64,000 nucleotides of DNA from NCBI GenBank assembly GCA_020249925.1, contig JADCER010000012.1, forward strand, positions 186,001 through 250,000. The letters are read 5' to 3'. Numbering within the stretch: position 1 is the first letter of the stretch; every line of letters begins with the position of its first letter. This stretch comes from Roseomonas sp. (GTDB lineage: Bacteria; Pseudomonadota; Alphaproteobacteria; Acetobacterales; Acetobacteraceae). Positions 1 through 8,894 of the stretch are shown in pieces. The translations under genes and the position numbers were made by a program. The notes under the pieces are model-generated. The model had not been told where the DNA came from. It made no database searches and worked only from the letters and a program-made list of their open reading frames with translations.

Positions 1-56
1 CGTGCGCGCCAAGCTGTATCACGCTGCGCCAAACACGCGCCTGATCGGAGACGCCC

Positions 57-1211
57 ATGGGTTCCTTGCTATTCTCACCGCTCACCATTCGCAGTGTGAC
101 GATCCCGAATCGCGTGGTGATGCCGCCGCTTTGCCAGTATTCGGCGATCGAAGGTTTGGCGAATGATTGGCATATGGTGCAGCTTGGCCGCTTTGCCGTG
201 GGCGGCTTTGGGCTGATCTTCACTGAAGTGACCTCTGTGATGCGCGAGGGGCGCATTACCCATGGTGATCTTGGGCTTTGGTCCGATGCGCATATTGAAC
301 CGGTGCAGCGGCTGGCGCGCTTCATCAAATTGCAGGGCGCGGTGCCGGCGATGCAGCTTGGCCATGCGGGGCGCAAAGGTTCTTCTCAGCGCGCCTTTGA
401 AGGCAATGGGCCATTGGGTGCGCCTGAGGCCGCCAAGGGCGAAAAGCCCTGGCCCTTGGTGGGGCCAACCGCAACGGCGATTGGCGAAGGCCATGTGCAG
501 CCCGAAGCACTCACCAAGGAAGGCATGGCGGATATCCGCGAAGCCTTCGCCACCGCCGCGCGCCGCGCCTTGGCCGCCGGGTATGAGGCGATTGAGGTGC
601 ATTGCGCGCATGGTTATCTGCTGCATCAATTCCTTTCGCCCTTGTGCAATACACGCAACGATGAATATGGCGGCGATCTTGCCGGGCGCATGCGCTTCCC
701 GCTTGAGATTGTGCGCGCCGTGCGTGAAGCCTGGCCGGAAAACCTGCCGCTTTTCGTGCGTATTTCCGCAGTGGATGGCGCCGATGGCGGTTGGGAGATG
801 GAAGACAGCGTTGCTTATGCGCGCGAATGCCAGAAGCTTGGCGTGGATGTGATGGATTGTTCTTCAGGCGGTATTGGTGGTAGCGCCACGGGCAGCAAGC
901 GCGTGCCGCGTGGCTATGGCTTTCAGATTCCCTATGCCGCGCAAATCCGGCGGGAACTTGGCATGAAATCCATGGCCGTTGGGCTGATTATCGGCCCGCA
1001 TCAGGCCGAAGCAGCCTTGGCCGCGGGTGATGCTGATCTGATCGCCATAGGGCGTGAAGGCATGAACAACCCGAATTGGCCCTTGCATGCACGCGCCGTG
1101 CTGGAACCCGGCACAACCGAGGAGGTTTTCGGCTGCTGGCCGCCGCAACATGGCTGGTGGATGGAAAAGCGTGGCGCGGTGATGAATGCCCTCGGCACCC
1201 CGCCGGCGTGA
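57..1211 (+). CDS. NADH:flavin oxidoreductase, Old Yellow Enzyme family (YqjM-like)
   Basis: 384-residue FMN-dependent ene-reductase that should reduce activated C=C bonds with NAD(P)H in the cytoplasm. The whole protein is one TIM barrel. Seen: the N-terminal PLCQYSA with Cys26 at the place of the redox-tuning cysteine of YqjM-type enzymes, QLGHAGR at 100-106, and HCAHGYL with His182 and His185, the usual substrate-anchoring pair. Start ATG at 57 gives the normal N-terminus (LFSPLTIRSVTIPNRV). A GST gene follows 35 bp downstream on the same strand, so the two are probably co-transcribed. A second OYE gene, which lacks the cysteine, lies at 3962-5119. Family assignment is firm; the substrate is unknown. 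Confidence 0.93.
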   Translation: MGSLLFSPLTIRSVTIPNRVVMPPLCQYSAIEGLANDWHMVQLGRFAVGGFGLIFTEVTSVMREGRITHGDLGLWSDAHIEPVQRLARFIKLQGAVPAMQLGHAGRKGSSQRAFEGNGPLGAPEAAKGEKPWPLVGPTATAIGEGHVQPEALTKEGMADIREAFATAARRALAAGYEAIEVHCAHGYLLHQFLSPLCNTRNDEYGGDLAGRMRFPLEIVRAVREAWPENLPLFVRISAVDGADGGWEMEDSVAYARECQKLGVDVMDCSSGGIGGSATGSKRVPRGYGFQIPYAAQIRRELGMKSMAVGLIIGPHQAEAALAAGDADLIAIGREGMNNPNWPLHARAVLEPGTTEEVFGCWPPQHGWWMEKRGAVMNALGTPPA

Positions 1212-1246
1212 TGAATTTGAACTGAGACAAAGGAAGGAAACGAAGC

Positions 1247-1843
1247 ATGAAACTCGCCTATTCACCCAATAGCCCCTATGTGCGGAAATGTGTTGTGCTT
1301 GCGATTCAACGCGGCATTGACAAGCAGATGGAGCTTTGGACGGTTGGAACCACCGATCCGGCGCTGGTGAAGGTGAATCCGCTTTCGAAAGTGCCGACCC
1401 TGGTGCTGGATGATGGCACTGCGCTTTATGACAGCCCGGTGATTTGCGAATATCTGGATAGTGTCGGCGATGGGCCAAAGATGTTCCCGGCGGCTGGCCC
1501 GGCGCGTTGGAAGGCGTTGCGTCAGGAAGCCTTGGGCGATGGTATTCTGGATGCCACACAACCGCGCCGGCGCGAAATTGCGCTGCCTCAGGATGAAGGG
1601 CGGCAGACCTACATCGCGCTTCAGCAGGGCAAGGTGAAGGCCGCACTTGCTGTGCTGGAGGCGGAAGCCGATAGCCTTGGCATGCTGACGAATATTGGTG
1701 AGATCACCATTGCCTGCGCCTTGGGCTATATGGATTTCCGCTATCCGAATGAGCCTTGGCGGCCAGGCCATCCCAAGCTTGAAGCCTGGTATGCGAAGGT
1801 TTCCACCATGCCGGCGATGACGCGCACGGTTCCTCCGGGCTGA
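1247..1843 (+). CDS. Glutathione S-transferase family protein
   Basis: 198-residue soluble GST. The N-terminal thioredoxin-like half carries SPNSPYVRKC (residues about 6-15, the usual catalytic Ser/Cys loop), the cis-proline region SKVPTLVLDDG and the glutathione-binding DSPVICEYLD. The C-terminal half is helical and a little short for the family (about 200-230 residues). Ribosome site AGGAAGG lies 8-9 nt before ATG 1247. It follows the OYE gene by 35 bp and ends 30 bp before the convergent deacetylase gene. Glutathione conjugation or ring-opening of the OYE product is possible but is inference. This type is common as an uncharacterised GST near catabolic genes. Confidence 0.9.
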   Translation: MKLAYSPNSPYVRKCVVLAIQRGIDKQMELWTVGTTDPALVKVNPLSKVPTLVLDDGTALYDSPVICEYLDSVGDGPKMFPAAGPARWKALRQEALGDGILDATQPRRREIALPQDEGRQTYIALQQGKVKAALAVLEAEADSLGMLTNIGEITIACALGYMDFRYPNEPWRPGHPKLEAWYAKVSTMPAMTRTVPPG

Positions 1844-1873
1844 AGCAATGTTTTGTCGCGCTGCAGCCTGCGT

Positions 1874-2767
1874 TCACGCGCAGGTGGCAGCGCGCCAGGC
1901 CTTGGCGATATCCATGCGCCGCGCGACCCAGATCTGATCGCCCAATTCGGCAAGCCTGGCCAGCACTTTTTCAAAAGCCGGGAAGCGCGCTGGCCGCCCC
2001 GCGATGCGCAAATGATAGCCAATATTGAGCAGGCGCGGCTTGCCCTGCTTGGCTTCCACAAGCAACACATCAAGCGCATCGTTGACATATTCCACCATCT
2101 CATTGGCGCGGACAAAGCCATTCGGGTGGAAGAACTTCATGTCATTGGTGTCTAGCGCATAGGGCAGTACCAAAAGCCCAGGATGTGCGGGATCATCATA
2201 GGGTACATCATCATCAAACGCGTTTGACACCCAGGCAAAGCCGCGTTCCTGCAACAACCCGCGCGTCCAGATGCTTTCCGAACCTCGGCAGAAAAATCCT
2301 TGTGGCTTCTGCCCACAGGCTTTGGTGATGGCGGCGATGCAGCGGTCAAGATCGGCCGCTTCTGCTTCGCGCGATGTGTAATCCGCCTGCGGACGCCAGA
2401 GCCAGCCATGGGCAGCGGCTTCATGGCCGCGCCTGGTCGCCTCGGCAGCAAGGCTGGGGGCCCTTTCAACTGCGCGGCCACACATCAAGAAAGTGGCGGG
2501 CATGGCGCGATGATCAAGCGCATCCAGCATACGCCAAAAGCCAGCGCGCGTGCCATAGGCAAAAATCTGTTCCTGCCCCATGTCACGCATGCCGGGGGCA
2601 ACAACGCTGATAACCTCACCCATGCGTTCGCATTGCGGGTCACCATCACCCACTTGCTGTTCCGCGCCTTCTTCGAAATTGACGGCGACAGAAACGGCAA
2701 GCCTTGCGCCATTGGGCCAGCGCATATCAGGCCATTTGCCGCCATAGCCGACCATATCGCGTGTCAT
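1874..2767 (-). CDS. Polysaccharide deacetylase family protein, PuuE/allantoinase-like (copy 1)
   Basis: 297-residue NodB-fold hydrolase of the PuuE subgroup, whose members include the metal-independent allantoinase of ureide breakdown rather than sugar deacetylases. Seen: VNFEEGAE (29-36) replaces the classical TFDDG loop, then YGTRAGFWRM (71-80) and AAHGWLW (118-124), all PuuE-type blocks. It is the last gene of the long minus-strand run; its ATG overlaps the TGA of the MFS gene by 4 nt (ATGA). A second, more canonical copy lies at 12034-12945. Compared with that copy this one has AHGWLW instead of SHGWRW and a divergent loop after EEG, so the two probably have different substrates. Ureide or other cyclic-amide hydrolysis is inferred from the hydantoinase genes in the same run. 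Confidence 0.85.
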   Translation of the reverse strand: MTRDMVGYGGKWPDMRWPNGARLAVSVAVNFEEGAEQQVGDGDPQCERMGEVISVVAPGMRDMGQEQIFAYGTRAGFWRMLDALDHRAMPATFLMCGRAVERAPSLAAEATRRGHEAAAHGWLWRPQADYTSREAEAADLDRCIAAITKACGQKPQGFFCRGSESIWTRGLLQERGFAWVSNAFDDDVPYDDPAHPGLLVLPYALDTNDMKFFHPNGFVRANEMVEYVNDALDVLLVEAKQGKPRLLNIGYHLRIAGRPARFPAFEKVLARLAELGDQIWVARRMDIAKAWRAATCA

Positions 2768-3948
2768 GTGAAATCTCCTCTGCGCGCATTACGCCCGAAC
2801 CAGCAGAGCGCCGCACCCGCGAGCGGCAGTATTGCCAGAACAGCGAAAGCATAGCGATAGCCATGCAATTCCTGGCCGAGCACCGCAATCAAGGGTGGGC
2901 CTAGCACAGCGCCGGCGAAGCTGAGTGAAATCACTGCACCGGATGCAGCGCCCGCAGCGCCAGATGGTGCAAGGCGCACGCTTTCCGCGACCAAGACGCC
3001 GTTCCAACCGGCGGTGCTGGCACCAATTGCGATAAACAGCAGCACAAGCATCAGTGTTTGATGGCCCGCAACCAGCGGCAGCATCATCAGGAAAATGCCG
3101 GAAAGCGCACCAATCAGCATAAGTGCGCGTTGGCCGCCGATGCGTGTGTCAGCCACCAAAGCCCAGCCTATGCGTGAAAGCCCGCCCACTACCTGACAAA
3201 GCCCAACAAGGGCGCCAGCGGCAACCGAATCCCAGCCATAATCACCAATCAGCATCGCAACCATATGCGCACCAAGGCCGATCTGCACCAGCGCATAACA
3301 GGCTGCAGCAAGGCCAATCACGCCAAGCGCGGGTGATTTCAGCAACAGCAATGGTCCGGCTTGCACGGCGGGCGCGCCGCGATCCTGGTCCCAATCCCTG
3401 CGCTTGAATTGCAGTGCGATCACCATGAGCAGCAACATTGTCGCCGCCAGCAGCATGGCATGGCGCCAGCCGAGGATCTCGGCCGTGCCCGGCAGCATCA
3501 ACCCCGCCAGCGCGACCCCAAAGGGCACGCCCATTTGCTTCAGGCCAAAGACCATATTGCGCCGTGCCGGCGGCGCCAGCTTGCCGAGCAATTGTGACGC
3601 AGCCGGGTTGGTCAGCCCATAAGCAAGCCCAATCAGGATTGTTGCTGGAATGGCGATGGCAAGTTCTGCGAAACTCAGGAGGGCAACACCCATCGCCGCG
3701 GCGAGGAGCGCGATTTGTGTGGTGCGCGCCGGCCCCCAAATGGCGAGCCAGCGCGGCCCATAGGCGGAAGCAAAAACCGCGCAGAGATAGACCAGGCCAA
3801 CCTGATAGCCGATATTGGCGCGCGGCATGCCAAAGTCCAGCGCCGCATAAGCCACCAGCACCGGTAGCGCATAAACCGCCATGGTGGCCAAGGTTTGCGC
3901 GCCAGCGAGCAAAAAAAGCGCCAGCACCAGGCCGTGAGGGCTGCTCAT
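2764..3948 (-). CDS. MFS transporter (copy 1)
   Basis: 394-residue inner-membrane carrier with 12 predicted hydrophobic segments in two six-helix halves separated by a charged loop near residue 190 (FKRRDWDQDRG). It is all alpha-helical with no periplasmic domain, as in the aromatic-acid or nitrate/oxalate type MFS branches; the subfamily cannot be fixed by eye. It starts 13 bp after the stop of the upstream OYE gene and ends in an ATGA overlap with the PuuE-like deacetylase, so the three are one transcription unit. Import of the compound handled by the deacetylase and OYE, or export of a product, is the likely role. The ribosome site is weak (TTGAGACC), fitting translational coupling. Confidence 0.88.
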   Translation of the reverse strand: MSSPHGLVLALFLLAGAQTLATMAVYALPVLVAYAALDFGMPRANIGYQVGLVYLCAVFASAYGPRWLAIWGPARTTQIALLAAAMGVALLSFAELAIAIPATILIGLAYGLTNPAASQLLGKLAPPARRNMVFGLKQMGVPFGVALAGLMLPGTAEILGWRHAMLLAATMLLLMVIALQFKRRDWDQDRGAPAVQAGPLLLLKSPALGVIGLAAACYALVQIGLGAHMVAMLIGDYGWDSVAAGALVGLCQVVGGLSRIGWALVADTRIGGQRALMLIGALSGIFLMMLPLVAGHQTLMLVLLFIAIGASTAGWNGVLVAESVRLAPSGAAGAASGAVISLSFAGAVLGPPLIAVLGQELHGYRYAFAVLAILPLAGAALCWFGRNARRGDFT

Positions 3949-3961
3949 GCGGCGGTCTCAA

Positions 3962-5119
3962 TCACGCCTGATGCAGGCCCCGGCGATAGGTGGAAGGTTC
4001 CATATCCTTCACCGATTTCGCCCGTTTTTCGAGCCAATAGCTCTGCGCTGGCGGCATGGCATCAAAAGCAGATTCGATGCCGAGCTTGCGCGCAGCATCG
4101 GTTGGCCAATTGGGGTTGTAGAGAATCTCTCGCCCAATCGCGATGAGATCAGCATCGCCGGCTTGCAGAATCGCCTCGGCCTGATCGGCATGCACAATCA
4201 GGCCGACCGCCATGGTGGCGATAGGTGCTTCATGCCGCAGCCGTCGTGCATATGGCACCTGATAGCCATAGCCTGGTCGCGCGGCCTTGGGCGGGCCGCC
4301 GGTAATGCCGCCCGATGAACAATCCACTACGTCAACGCCAGCGGGACCGACAAGCCGCGCCAAACGAATGCTTTGTTCAACATCCCAGCCGGCATCATCT
4401 TCGACCGAAAAACGCATGAAAAGGGGCTTATGCGCCGGCCAAACCGCGCGCACCGCTTCCACAACTTCAAGCGCAAACCGCATGCGGTTGCGTTCTGTTC
4501 CACCGTAATCATCATTGCGGCGATTGGCGGAAGGCGAGAGGAATTGATGGATCAGATAGCCATGTGCGGCGTGGATTTCGAGTACATCAAAACCGGCGGC
4601 ATCAGCACGCCGCGCGGCATCAGCCCAATGCTGCACGACTTGTGGAATTTCATCGCGCGTCAGGGCGCGTGGCATCGGGTCCCCCGCATCGCCAATCTCA
4701 GCGCTTGGTGCGACAAGTTCCCATGCCTCCCAATCTGTGATCGCAGGGCTTTGCACCAGCGGCGCGCCACCTTCCCAGGGGCGAAAGCGCCGCGCCTTGC
4801 GGCCGGAATGCCCGATCTGAATCGCGGGCACTGAACCATTGGCACGAATCAAATCTGCAACGCGCTTCATGCCTGGGACGAAGGCATCATCCCATAGCCC
4901 GGTATCCCCCAAAGTACCGCAGCCGCGCCGTTCCACCTTGGTGCTTTCCACCATCACCATGCCGGCACCACCTGCGGCGAAGCGCCCCGCATTCATCAAA
5001 TGCCAATCCGTGATGAAGCCACGATCCGCCGCGTATTGATGCATGGGCGCGACCACGACGCGATTTTTCAAGGTGATGCCACGCTTGGTCCAAGGCGTGA
5101 AAAGCAAGGGCAAAGTCAT
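3962..5119 (-). CDS. NADH:flavin oxidoreductase, Old Yellow Enzyme family (copy 2, His at the redox Cys site)
   Basis: 385-residue FMN ene-reductase related to the gene at 57-1211. ATG 5119 was chosen because GGAGG lies 8 nt upstream; a TTG at 5140 is less likely. Seen: PMHQYAADRG near residues 25-34, QIGHSGRK, EIHAAHGYLIHQFLSP with the paired histidines, and a C-terminal NWP region. Where YqjM-type enzymes have Cys in the PxC(M/Q)YS loop, this protein has His27. It lies 54 bp after the hydantoinase B stop and 13 bp before the MFS start, in the same operon. Reduction of an unsaturated ring or enoate in the pathway is plausible; the substrate is unknown. Confidence 0.92.
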   Translation of the reverse strand: MTLPLLFTPWTKRGITLKNRVVVAPMHQYAADRGFITDWHLMNAGRFAAGGAGMVMVESTKVERRGCGTLGDTGLWDDAFVPGMKRVADLIRANGSVPAIQIGHSGRKARRFRPWEGGAPLVQSPAITDWEAWELVAPSAEIGDAGDPMPRALTRDEIPQVVQHWADAARRADAAGFDVLEIHAAHGYLIHQFLSPSANRRNDDYGGTERNRMRFALEVVEAVRAVWPAHKPLFMRFSVEDDAGWDVEQSIRLARLVGPAGVDVVDCSSGGITGGPPKAARPGYGYQVPYARRLRHEAPIATMAVGLIVHADQAEAILQAGDADLIAIGREILYNPNWPTDAARKLGIESAFDAMPPAQSYWLEKRAKSVKDMEPSTYRRGLHQA

Positions 5120-5173
5120 GGTGCGATCCTCCGTGGCCAAGCCTAGGCCAGGATGATTGCGCTGGTAAGGGGT

Positions 5174-6805
5174 TCAGCCCGTCACATAACCACGCACTTG
5201 ATCGGCCTTGCGCTGTTCCGCTGTACGTTCTGAGGGATCGCCAAAGCCACCACCGCCGGAAGTTTCCAGCCGCACGATATCGCCCTTCAGCAAGCGCACC
5301 GCATCGCTTTTCGGTGCAATGGGTGTTTCCTTGCCATCACGAATACGCAGCAAGCGCCCAAGGCTGGCCGGCTTGCCGCCGGCAAGGCCATAGGGCGGGA
5401 AGCGGAAGCGATCCATATTTGCGGTGAAAATGCCAGCAGGGCTATCCACGCGCCATTCGCGAATAAGGCCAAGCCCACCGCGATACTGCCCATCACCACC
5501 CGAATCAGGCTTCAAGCCATAATGCGTGATCGTCAGCGGCATTTGGCTTTCGATCATTTCGATCGGGATATTGCTGTTATTGTGCATGCCGAAGGACCAC
5601 GCATTCACACCATCCTTGGCAGGGCTGGCGCCGGTGCCGCCAATTTCGATTTCGACAAGCACTTCACGCCCACCATCCGCCGCTTCGGTTTGGAAGGTCG
5701 CCACATAAGACCCGCCGTAATAGGCCGCCGGCATGCGATCCGGCAGCGCCTGATGCAGGCAGCCGAACATGACATTGGCCAGCCGATGGCAAACTGCCAC
5801 ACGATGCGCAACGGATGCCGGTGCGCGGCAGGAAGTGACACTGCCTTCGCGATGGCGAATGCGAATGGGGCGATAACATCCCGCATTGGCTGGCATGGCG
5901 CCATCGGTTGCGGCGATGATGCTGTAATAGACAGCGCAGTTTGACATTGCCGGCGTGCAATTGATGGGGCCGCGCTGTTGATCTGCGCAGGCGGTCAAAT
6001 CAACCTCAATCTCATCGCCTTTGATGGTGAGGGAGGCATGCAGTCGCACCGGTTCACCGGAGACACCATCATCATCGAGAAAATCTTCAAAGCTATAGGT
6101 GCCGTCCGGCATGGCGCTGATGGCGGCACGCATCGCGGCTTCGCTCTGATCCAGGATGCGGGCGGTGGCTTCGATCAGCGTCGCGGCACCATAGCGCGCG
6201 GCGATGCGGCGAATGGAAGCGGCACCAACCTCAAGGCTTGCCAATTGGCTCTGCAAATCCCCCAGCATCAGCGCCGGTTTGCGCACATTCTGCCCGATCA
6301 TGGCGTGGATGGACTTGTTCAGCACGCCACCTTCAACGAGTTTCAGCGGCGGGATCCGAAGCCCTTCCTGAAAGACCTCGGTTGCTGTCGCGGCATAGGA
6401 ACCGGGCGCCATGCCGCCCATGTCTATGTGATGGCAGAGTGCGCCAACATAAGCCACGCGAATGCCGTCATGAAACACCGGCAGGAAAACGAGGATATCG
6501 TTCAGATGTTGCGCGCCGCAATACGGATCATTGGTGGCGACAACATCGCCCTCATGCCAGTCATTGGCATCCACAAAGCGATCAAGCAGCGTGCGCAGCG
6601 CCGCGCCCATGGAATTCAGGTGCTGCGGAATACGCGCGGATTGCGCGACGTTATTGCCATCGGCATCAAACACGGCTGTCGAGTAGTCCAGCAATTCGCG
6701 CACGGTCGTGCTGCGGCTGGTGCGCCAGATGGTGATGTCCATCTCGGCCGCGGCTGCGGTCAGCGCATTGCGGATGACTTCGATTTCGATCGGGCCGAGG
6801 CTCAT
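5174..6805 (-). CDS. Hydantoinase B / oxoprolinase family subunit
   Basis: 543-residue large subunit of an ATP-dependent cyclic-amide hydrolase (N-methylhydantoinase / 5-oxoprolinase / acetone-carboxylase-like family), working with the HyuA-type protein just upstream. ATG 6805 overlaps the hyuA-type TGA by 4 nt and has GAGGAGG upstream. Seen: a starting GPIEIEVIRNAL block, HLNSMGAAL, ATNDPYCGAQHLND, HHIDMGGMAPGSY, and a C-terminal TSGGGGFGDPSER block typical of HyuB. Length is normal. The A/B pair sits between a TRAP transporter and an OYE gene, so it is probably the central ring-opening enzyme of this operon. The exact ring (hydantoin, N-methylhydantoin, oxoproline or other) cannot be read from sequence. 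Confidence 0.93.
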   Translation of the reverse strand: MSLGPIEIEVIRNALTAAAAEMDITIWRTSRSTTVRELLDYSTAVFDADGNNVAQSARIPQHLNSMGAALRTLLDRFVDANDWHEGDVVATNDPYCGAQHLNDILVFLPVFHDGIRVAYVGALCHHIDMGGMAPGSYAATATEVFQEGLRIPPLKLVEGGVLNKSIHAMIGQNVRKPALMLGDLQSQLASLEVGAASIRRIAARYGAATLIEATARILDQSEAAMRAAISAMPDGTYSFEDFLDDDGVSGEPVRLHASLTIKGDEIEVDLTACADQQRGPINCTPAMSNCAVYYSIIAATDGAMPANAGCYRPIRIRHREGSVTSCRAPASVAHRVAVCHRLANVMFGCLHQALPDRMPAAYYGGSYVATFQTEAADGGREVLVEIEIGGTGASPAKDGVNAWSFGMHNNSNIPIEMIESQMPLTITHYGLKPDSGGDGQYRGGLGLIREWRVDSPAGIFTANMDRFRFPPYGLAGGKPASLGRLLRIRDGKETPIAPKSDAVRLLKGDIVRLETSGGGGFGDPSERTAEQRKADQVRGYVTG

Positions 6806-8871
6806 GATACGATCCTCCTCGCGATGATTGCGCCACCGGGTGCGAGCTTCGCTTGCCAGGCGCGGGAAATCCAATGGGTAGCGAAGGCTTCTTCGATGAT
6901 GGCGGGGCCTTCGATGAGATCATCAGGGCCAAGCGCTTCACGGTCCCAGACAGTAACCTCGCACCATTGCTGGCCATCATGTGCGCGGCGCTTGGCCTTA
7001 TGCGCGGGGCGCGCGGCAGGCGCAGGGTCACGCAAAATGGGTTTTGCCAACTTGCCGGTCGCGATGGCGCGGAAGGTGACGATCTCTACCGCCTCATCCG
7101 GATTGGCGTAGGAAAAGCGTTGCTTATGTGTCGCGTGGAAGCGCTGAATGAGTTCCTTCAGCGCAGCATCATCCGGCGCCTGCACTGCGCCCCAAGGCAC
7201 AAGAAGTTCAAAGGCCTGGCCGTGGTAGCGCATATCGGCAGCGATAGTGATGCCGCGCTGGTCCGGTGGAATGCCATCTTGTGCAAGGCGCGTATCCGCG
7301 GCCTCGCGCAATTCAGCGATAACATCACGCATCTGCGGCAGTTTTGCGGCTTCAGCGCGGGTCAAGCGCGTGCGTGCCAAATCCTGCACCAGATCGGAAA
7401 ACAGGATGCCGTAGGCGGAAAGGGTGCCAGGTTCGCGCGGGAAGATCACTTCACTGATGCCCATTTCCTCGGCCACTTCGGTGGCGTGCAACCCGCCGGC
7501 GCCACCGAAGGACAGCAGCGCGAAGTCACGCGGATCGAGCCCTTTTTCAAATAGCGAAAGCCGCACCGCGGCACCGAGATTGGCGTTGGTTACGGTCAGC
7601 ATGCCTGCGGCAGCTTTTTCAAGGGAGAGGTTAAGTGGTGCTGCGATGCGCGTTTCAATCGCGGCGCGTGTGGCCGGCATGTCAAGCTTGATGGCGCCAC
7701 CCAGGAAGAATTCCGGATCAAGCCGCCCAAGTACCAGATTGGCGTCCGTCACCGTGGGTTCCGTACCACCGCGCCCATAGGCAACCGGTCCCGGTCGCGC
7801 GCCGGCGCTGCGTGGGCCAACGGTAAGCCGCCCTGCGGCATCAACGGACCCGATGGAACCACCCCCCGCGCCAATGGTGCGCATTTCAACCATCGGCAGG
7901 CGCACCGGCAGGCGATCTATCTCGCCCTGCGTAATGACGGAAACGCGGCCAGACTGCACCACAGAAACATCATAGGATGTGCCGCCCATATCCACAGCAA
8001 CCAGATTGGGGCGCGAAAGCATTTCCGAAATGCGCCCAGCCGCGAGAGCGCCGCCCGATGGGCCAGAGAGCAAAAGCCGCGCTGGCTGTTCCGCTGCAAC
8101 GCGCAGGCTGCAGACGCCGCCATTGGACTGCACAAGGAACACTAACGGCGAAAATCCGTCCTCTCCCAGGCGCTTTTCAAGCCGGTCCAGATAGGCTTTC
8201 ACCACAGGCATGAGAAGTGCGTTCAGTACAGTTGTTGAACAACGTTCATACTCACGAATTTCTGGCGATATATCGGACGAAAGGGAGATCGGCAGATCGG
8301 GACGCGCGGCCTGGATCAACCTGGCCAATCGCCTTTCATGCGCTGGATTGGCATAGGCGTGCAGCAGGGAAATCGCGATGGTTTCAGCGCCCAAAGCCTG
8401 AATTTGTTGAAGCAGCGCTGGCAGTTGCGCTTCATTCAGCGGCGTTTCTGTACTGCCATCGGCGCGAAGACGTTCCCGCACCCCAAGTCGCCTGTCGCGC
8501 GGAATCAAGGTGGGGAAGGGGTCCTGCGCCAGGCCGTAAATGTCACGCCGCACATGGCGGTTGATTTCAAGCACATCCTCAAAGCCTGCTGTGGTCAGCA
8601 AAACGCCGCGGGCAAGTTTTCTTTCCAGCACGGCATTGGTCGCAATGGTGGTGCCATGCAGCAAAAGCCCAACATCCGAAAGCGCGAAACCGAAGCGCGC
8701 GGCGGCCTCCTTCACGCCAGTCAGCAGACCGATCGAGGGGTCTTCCGGTGTTGTTGGCGTTTTCCAGGCTTGCGCCATACCAAGGCGCGCATCCAGGATT
8801 TGCAGATCCGTGAAGGTGCCGCCGATATCAACGGCGATTCGGATGGGGCGGGGAATTGGTTCAGTGCTCAA
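6802..8871 (-). CDS. Hydantoinase A / oxoprolinase family subunit
   Basis: About 689 residues. ATP-binding subunit of the HyuA/HyuB hydrolase, built on the ASKHA-like fold. Seen with TTG 8871 as start: RIAVDIGGTFTD (11-22), HGTTIATNAVLERK (72-85), the second nucleotide-binding block DMGGTSYDVS (294-303), and GAGGGSIG. No ATG fits the conserved N-terminus; TTG 8871 gives the usual short lead before RIAVDIGG, while TTG 8919 would overlap the TRAP gene by 25 nt. Neither has a good ribosome site, so translation is probably coupled to the TRAP large-permease gene that ends at 8895. It ends in an ATGA overlap with hydantoinase B. Family certain, start uncertain, substrate unknown. Confidence 0.92.
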   Translation of the reverse strand: MSTEPIPRPIRIAVDIGGTFTDLQILDARLGMAQAWKTPTTPEDPSIGLLTGVKEAAARFGFALSDVGLLLHGTTIATNAVLERKLARGVLLTTAGFEDVLEINRHVRRDIYGLAQDPFPTLIPRDRRLGVRERLRADGSTETPLNEAQLPALLQQIQALGAETIAISLLHAYANPAHERRLARLIQAARPDLPISLSSDISPEIREYERCSTTVLNALLMPVVKAYLDRLEKRLGEDGFSPLVFLVQSNGGVCSLRVAAEQPARLLLSGPSGGALAAGRISEMLSRPNLVAVDMGGTSYDVSVVQSGRVSVITQGEIDRLPVRLPMVEMRTIGAGGGSIGSVDAAGRLTVGPRSAGARPGPVAYGRGGTEPTVTDANLVLGRLDPEFFLGGAIKLDMPATRAAIETRIAAPLNLSLEKAAAGMLTVTNANLGAAVRLSLFEKGLDPRDFALLSFGGAGGLHATEVAEEMGISEVIFPREPGTLSAYGILFSDLVQDLARTRLTRAEAAKLPQMRDVIAELREAADTRLAQDGIPPDQRGITIAADMRYHGQAFELLVPWGAVQAPDDAALKELIQRFHATHKQRFSYANPDEAVEIVTFRAIATGKLAKPILRDPAPAARPAHKAKRRAHDGQQWCEVTVWDREALGPDDLIEGPAIIEEAFATHWISRAWQAKLAPGGAIIARRIVS

Positions 8872-8894
8872 GGCTTCGATCCGTCGAGAGAAAT

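Noticed and set aside
1-44. Possible 3' end of an upstream plus-strand gene (a frame with TGA at 42-44, another staying open past the first gene's start)
   Set aside because: Too short to show any family signal; the frame cannot be chosen.
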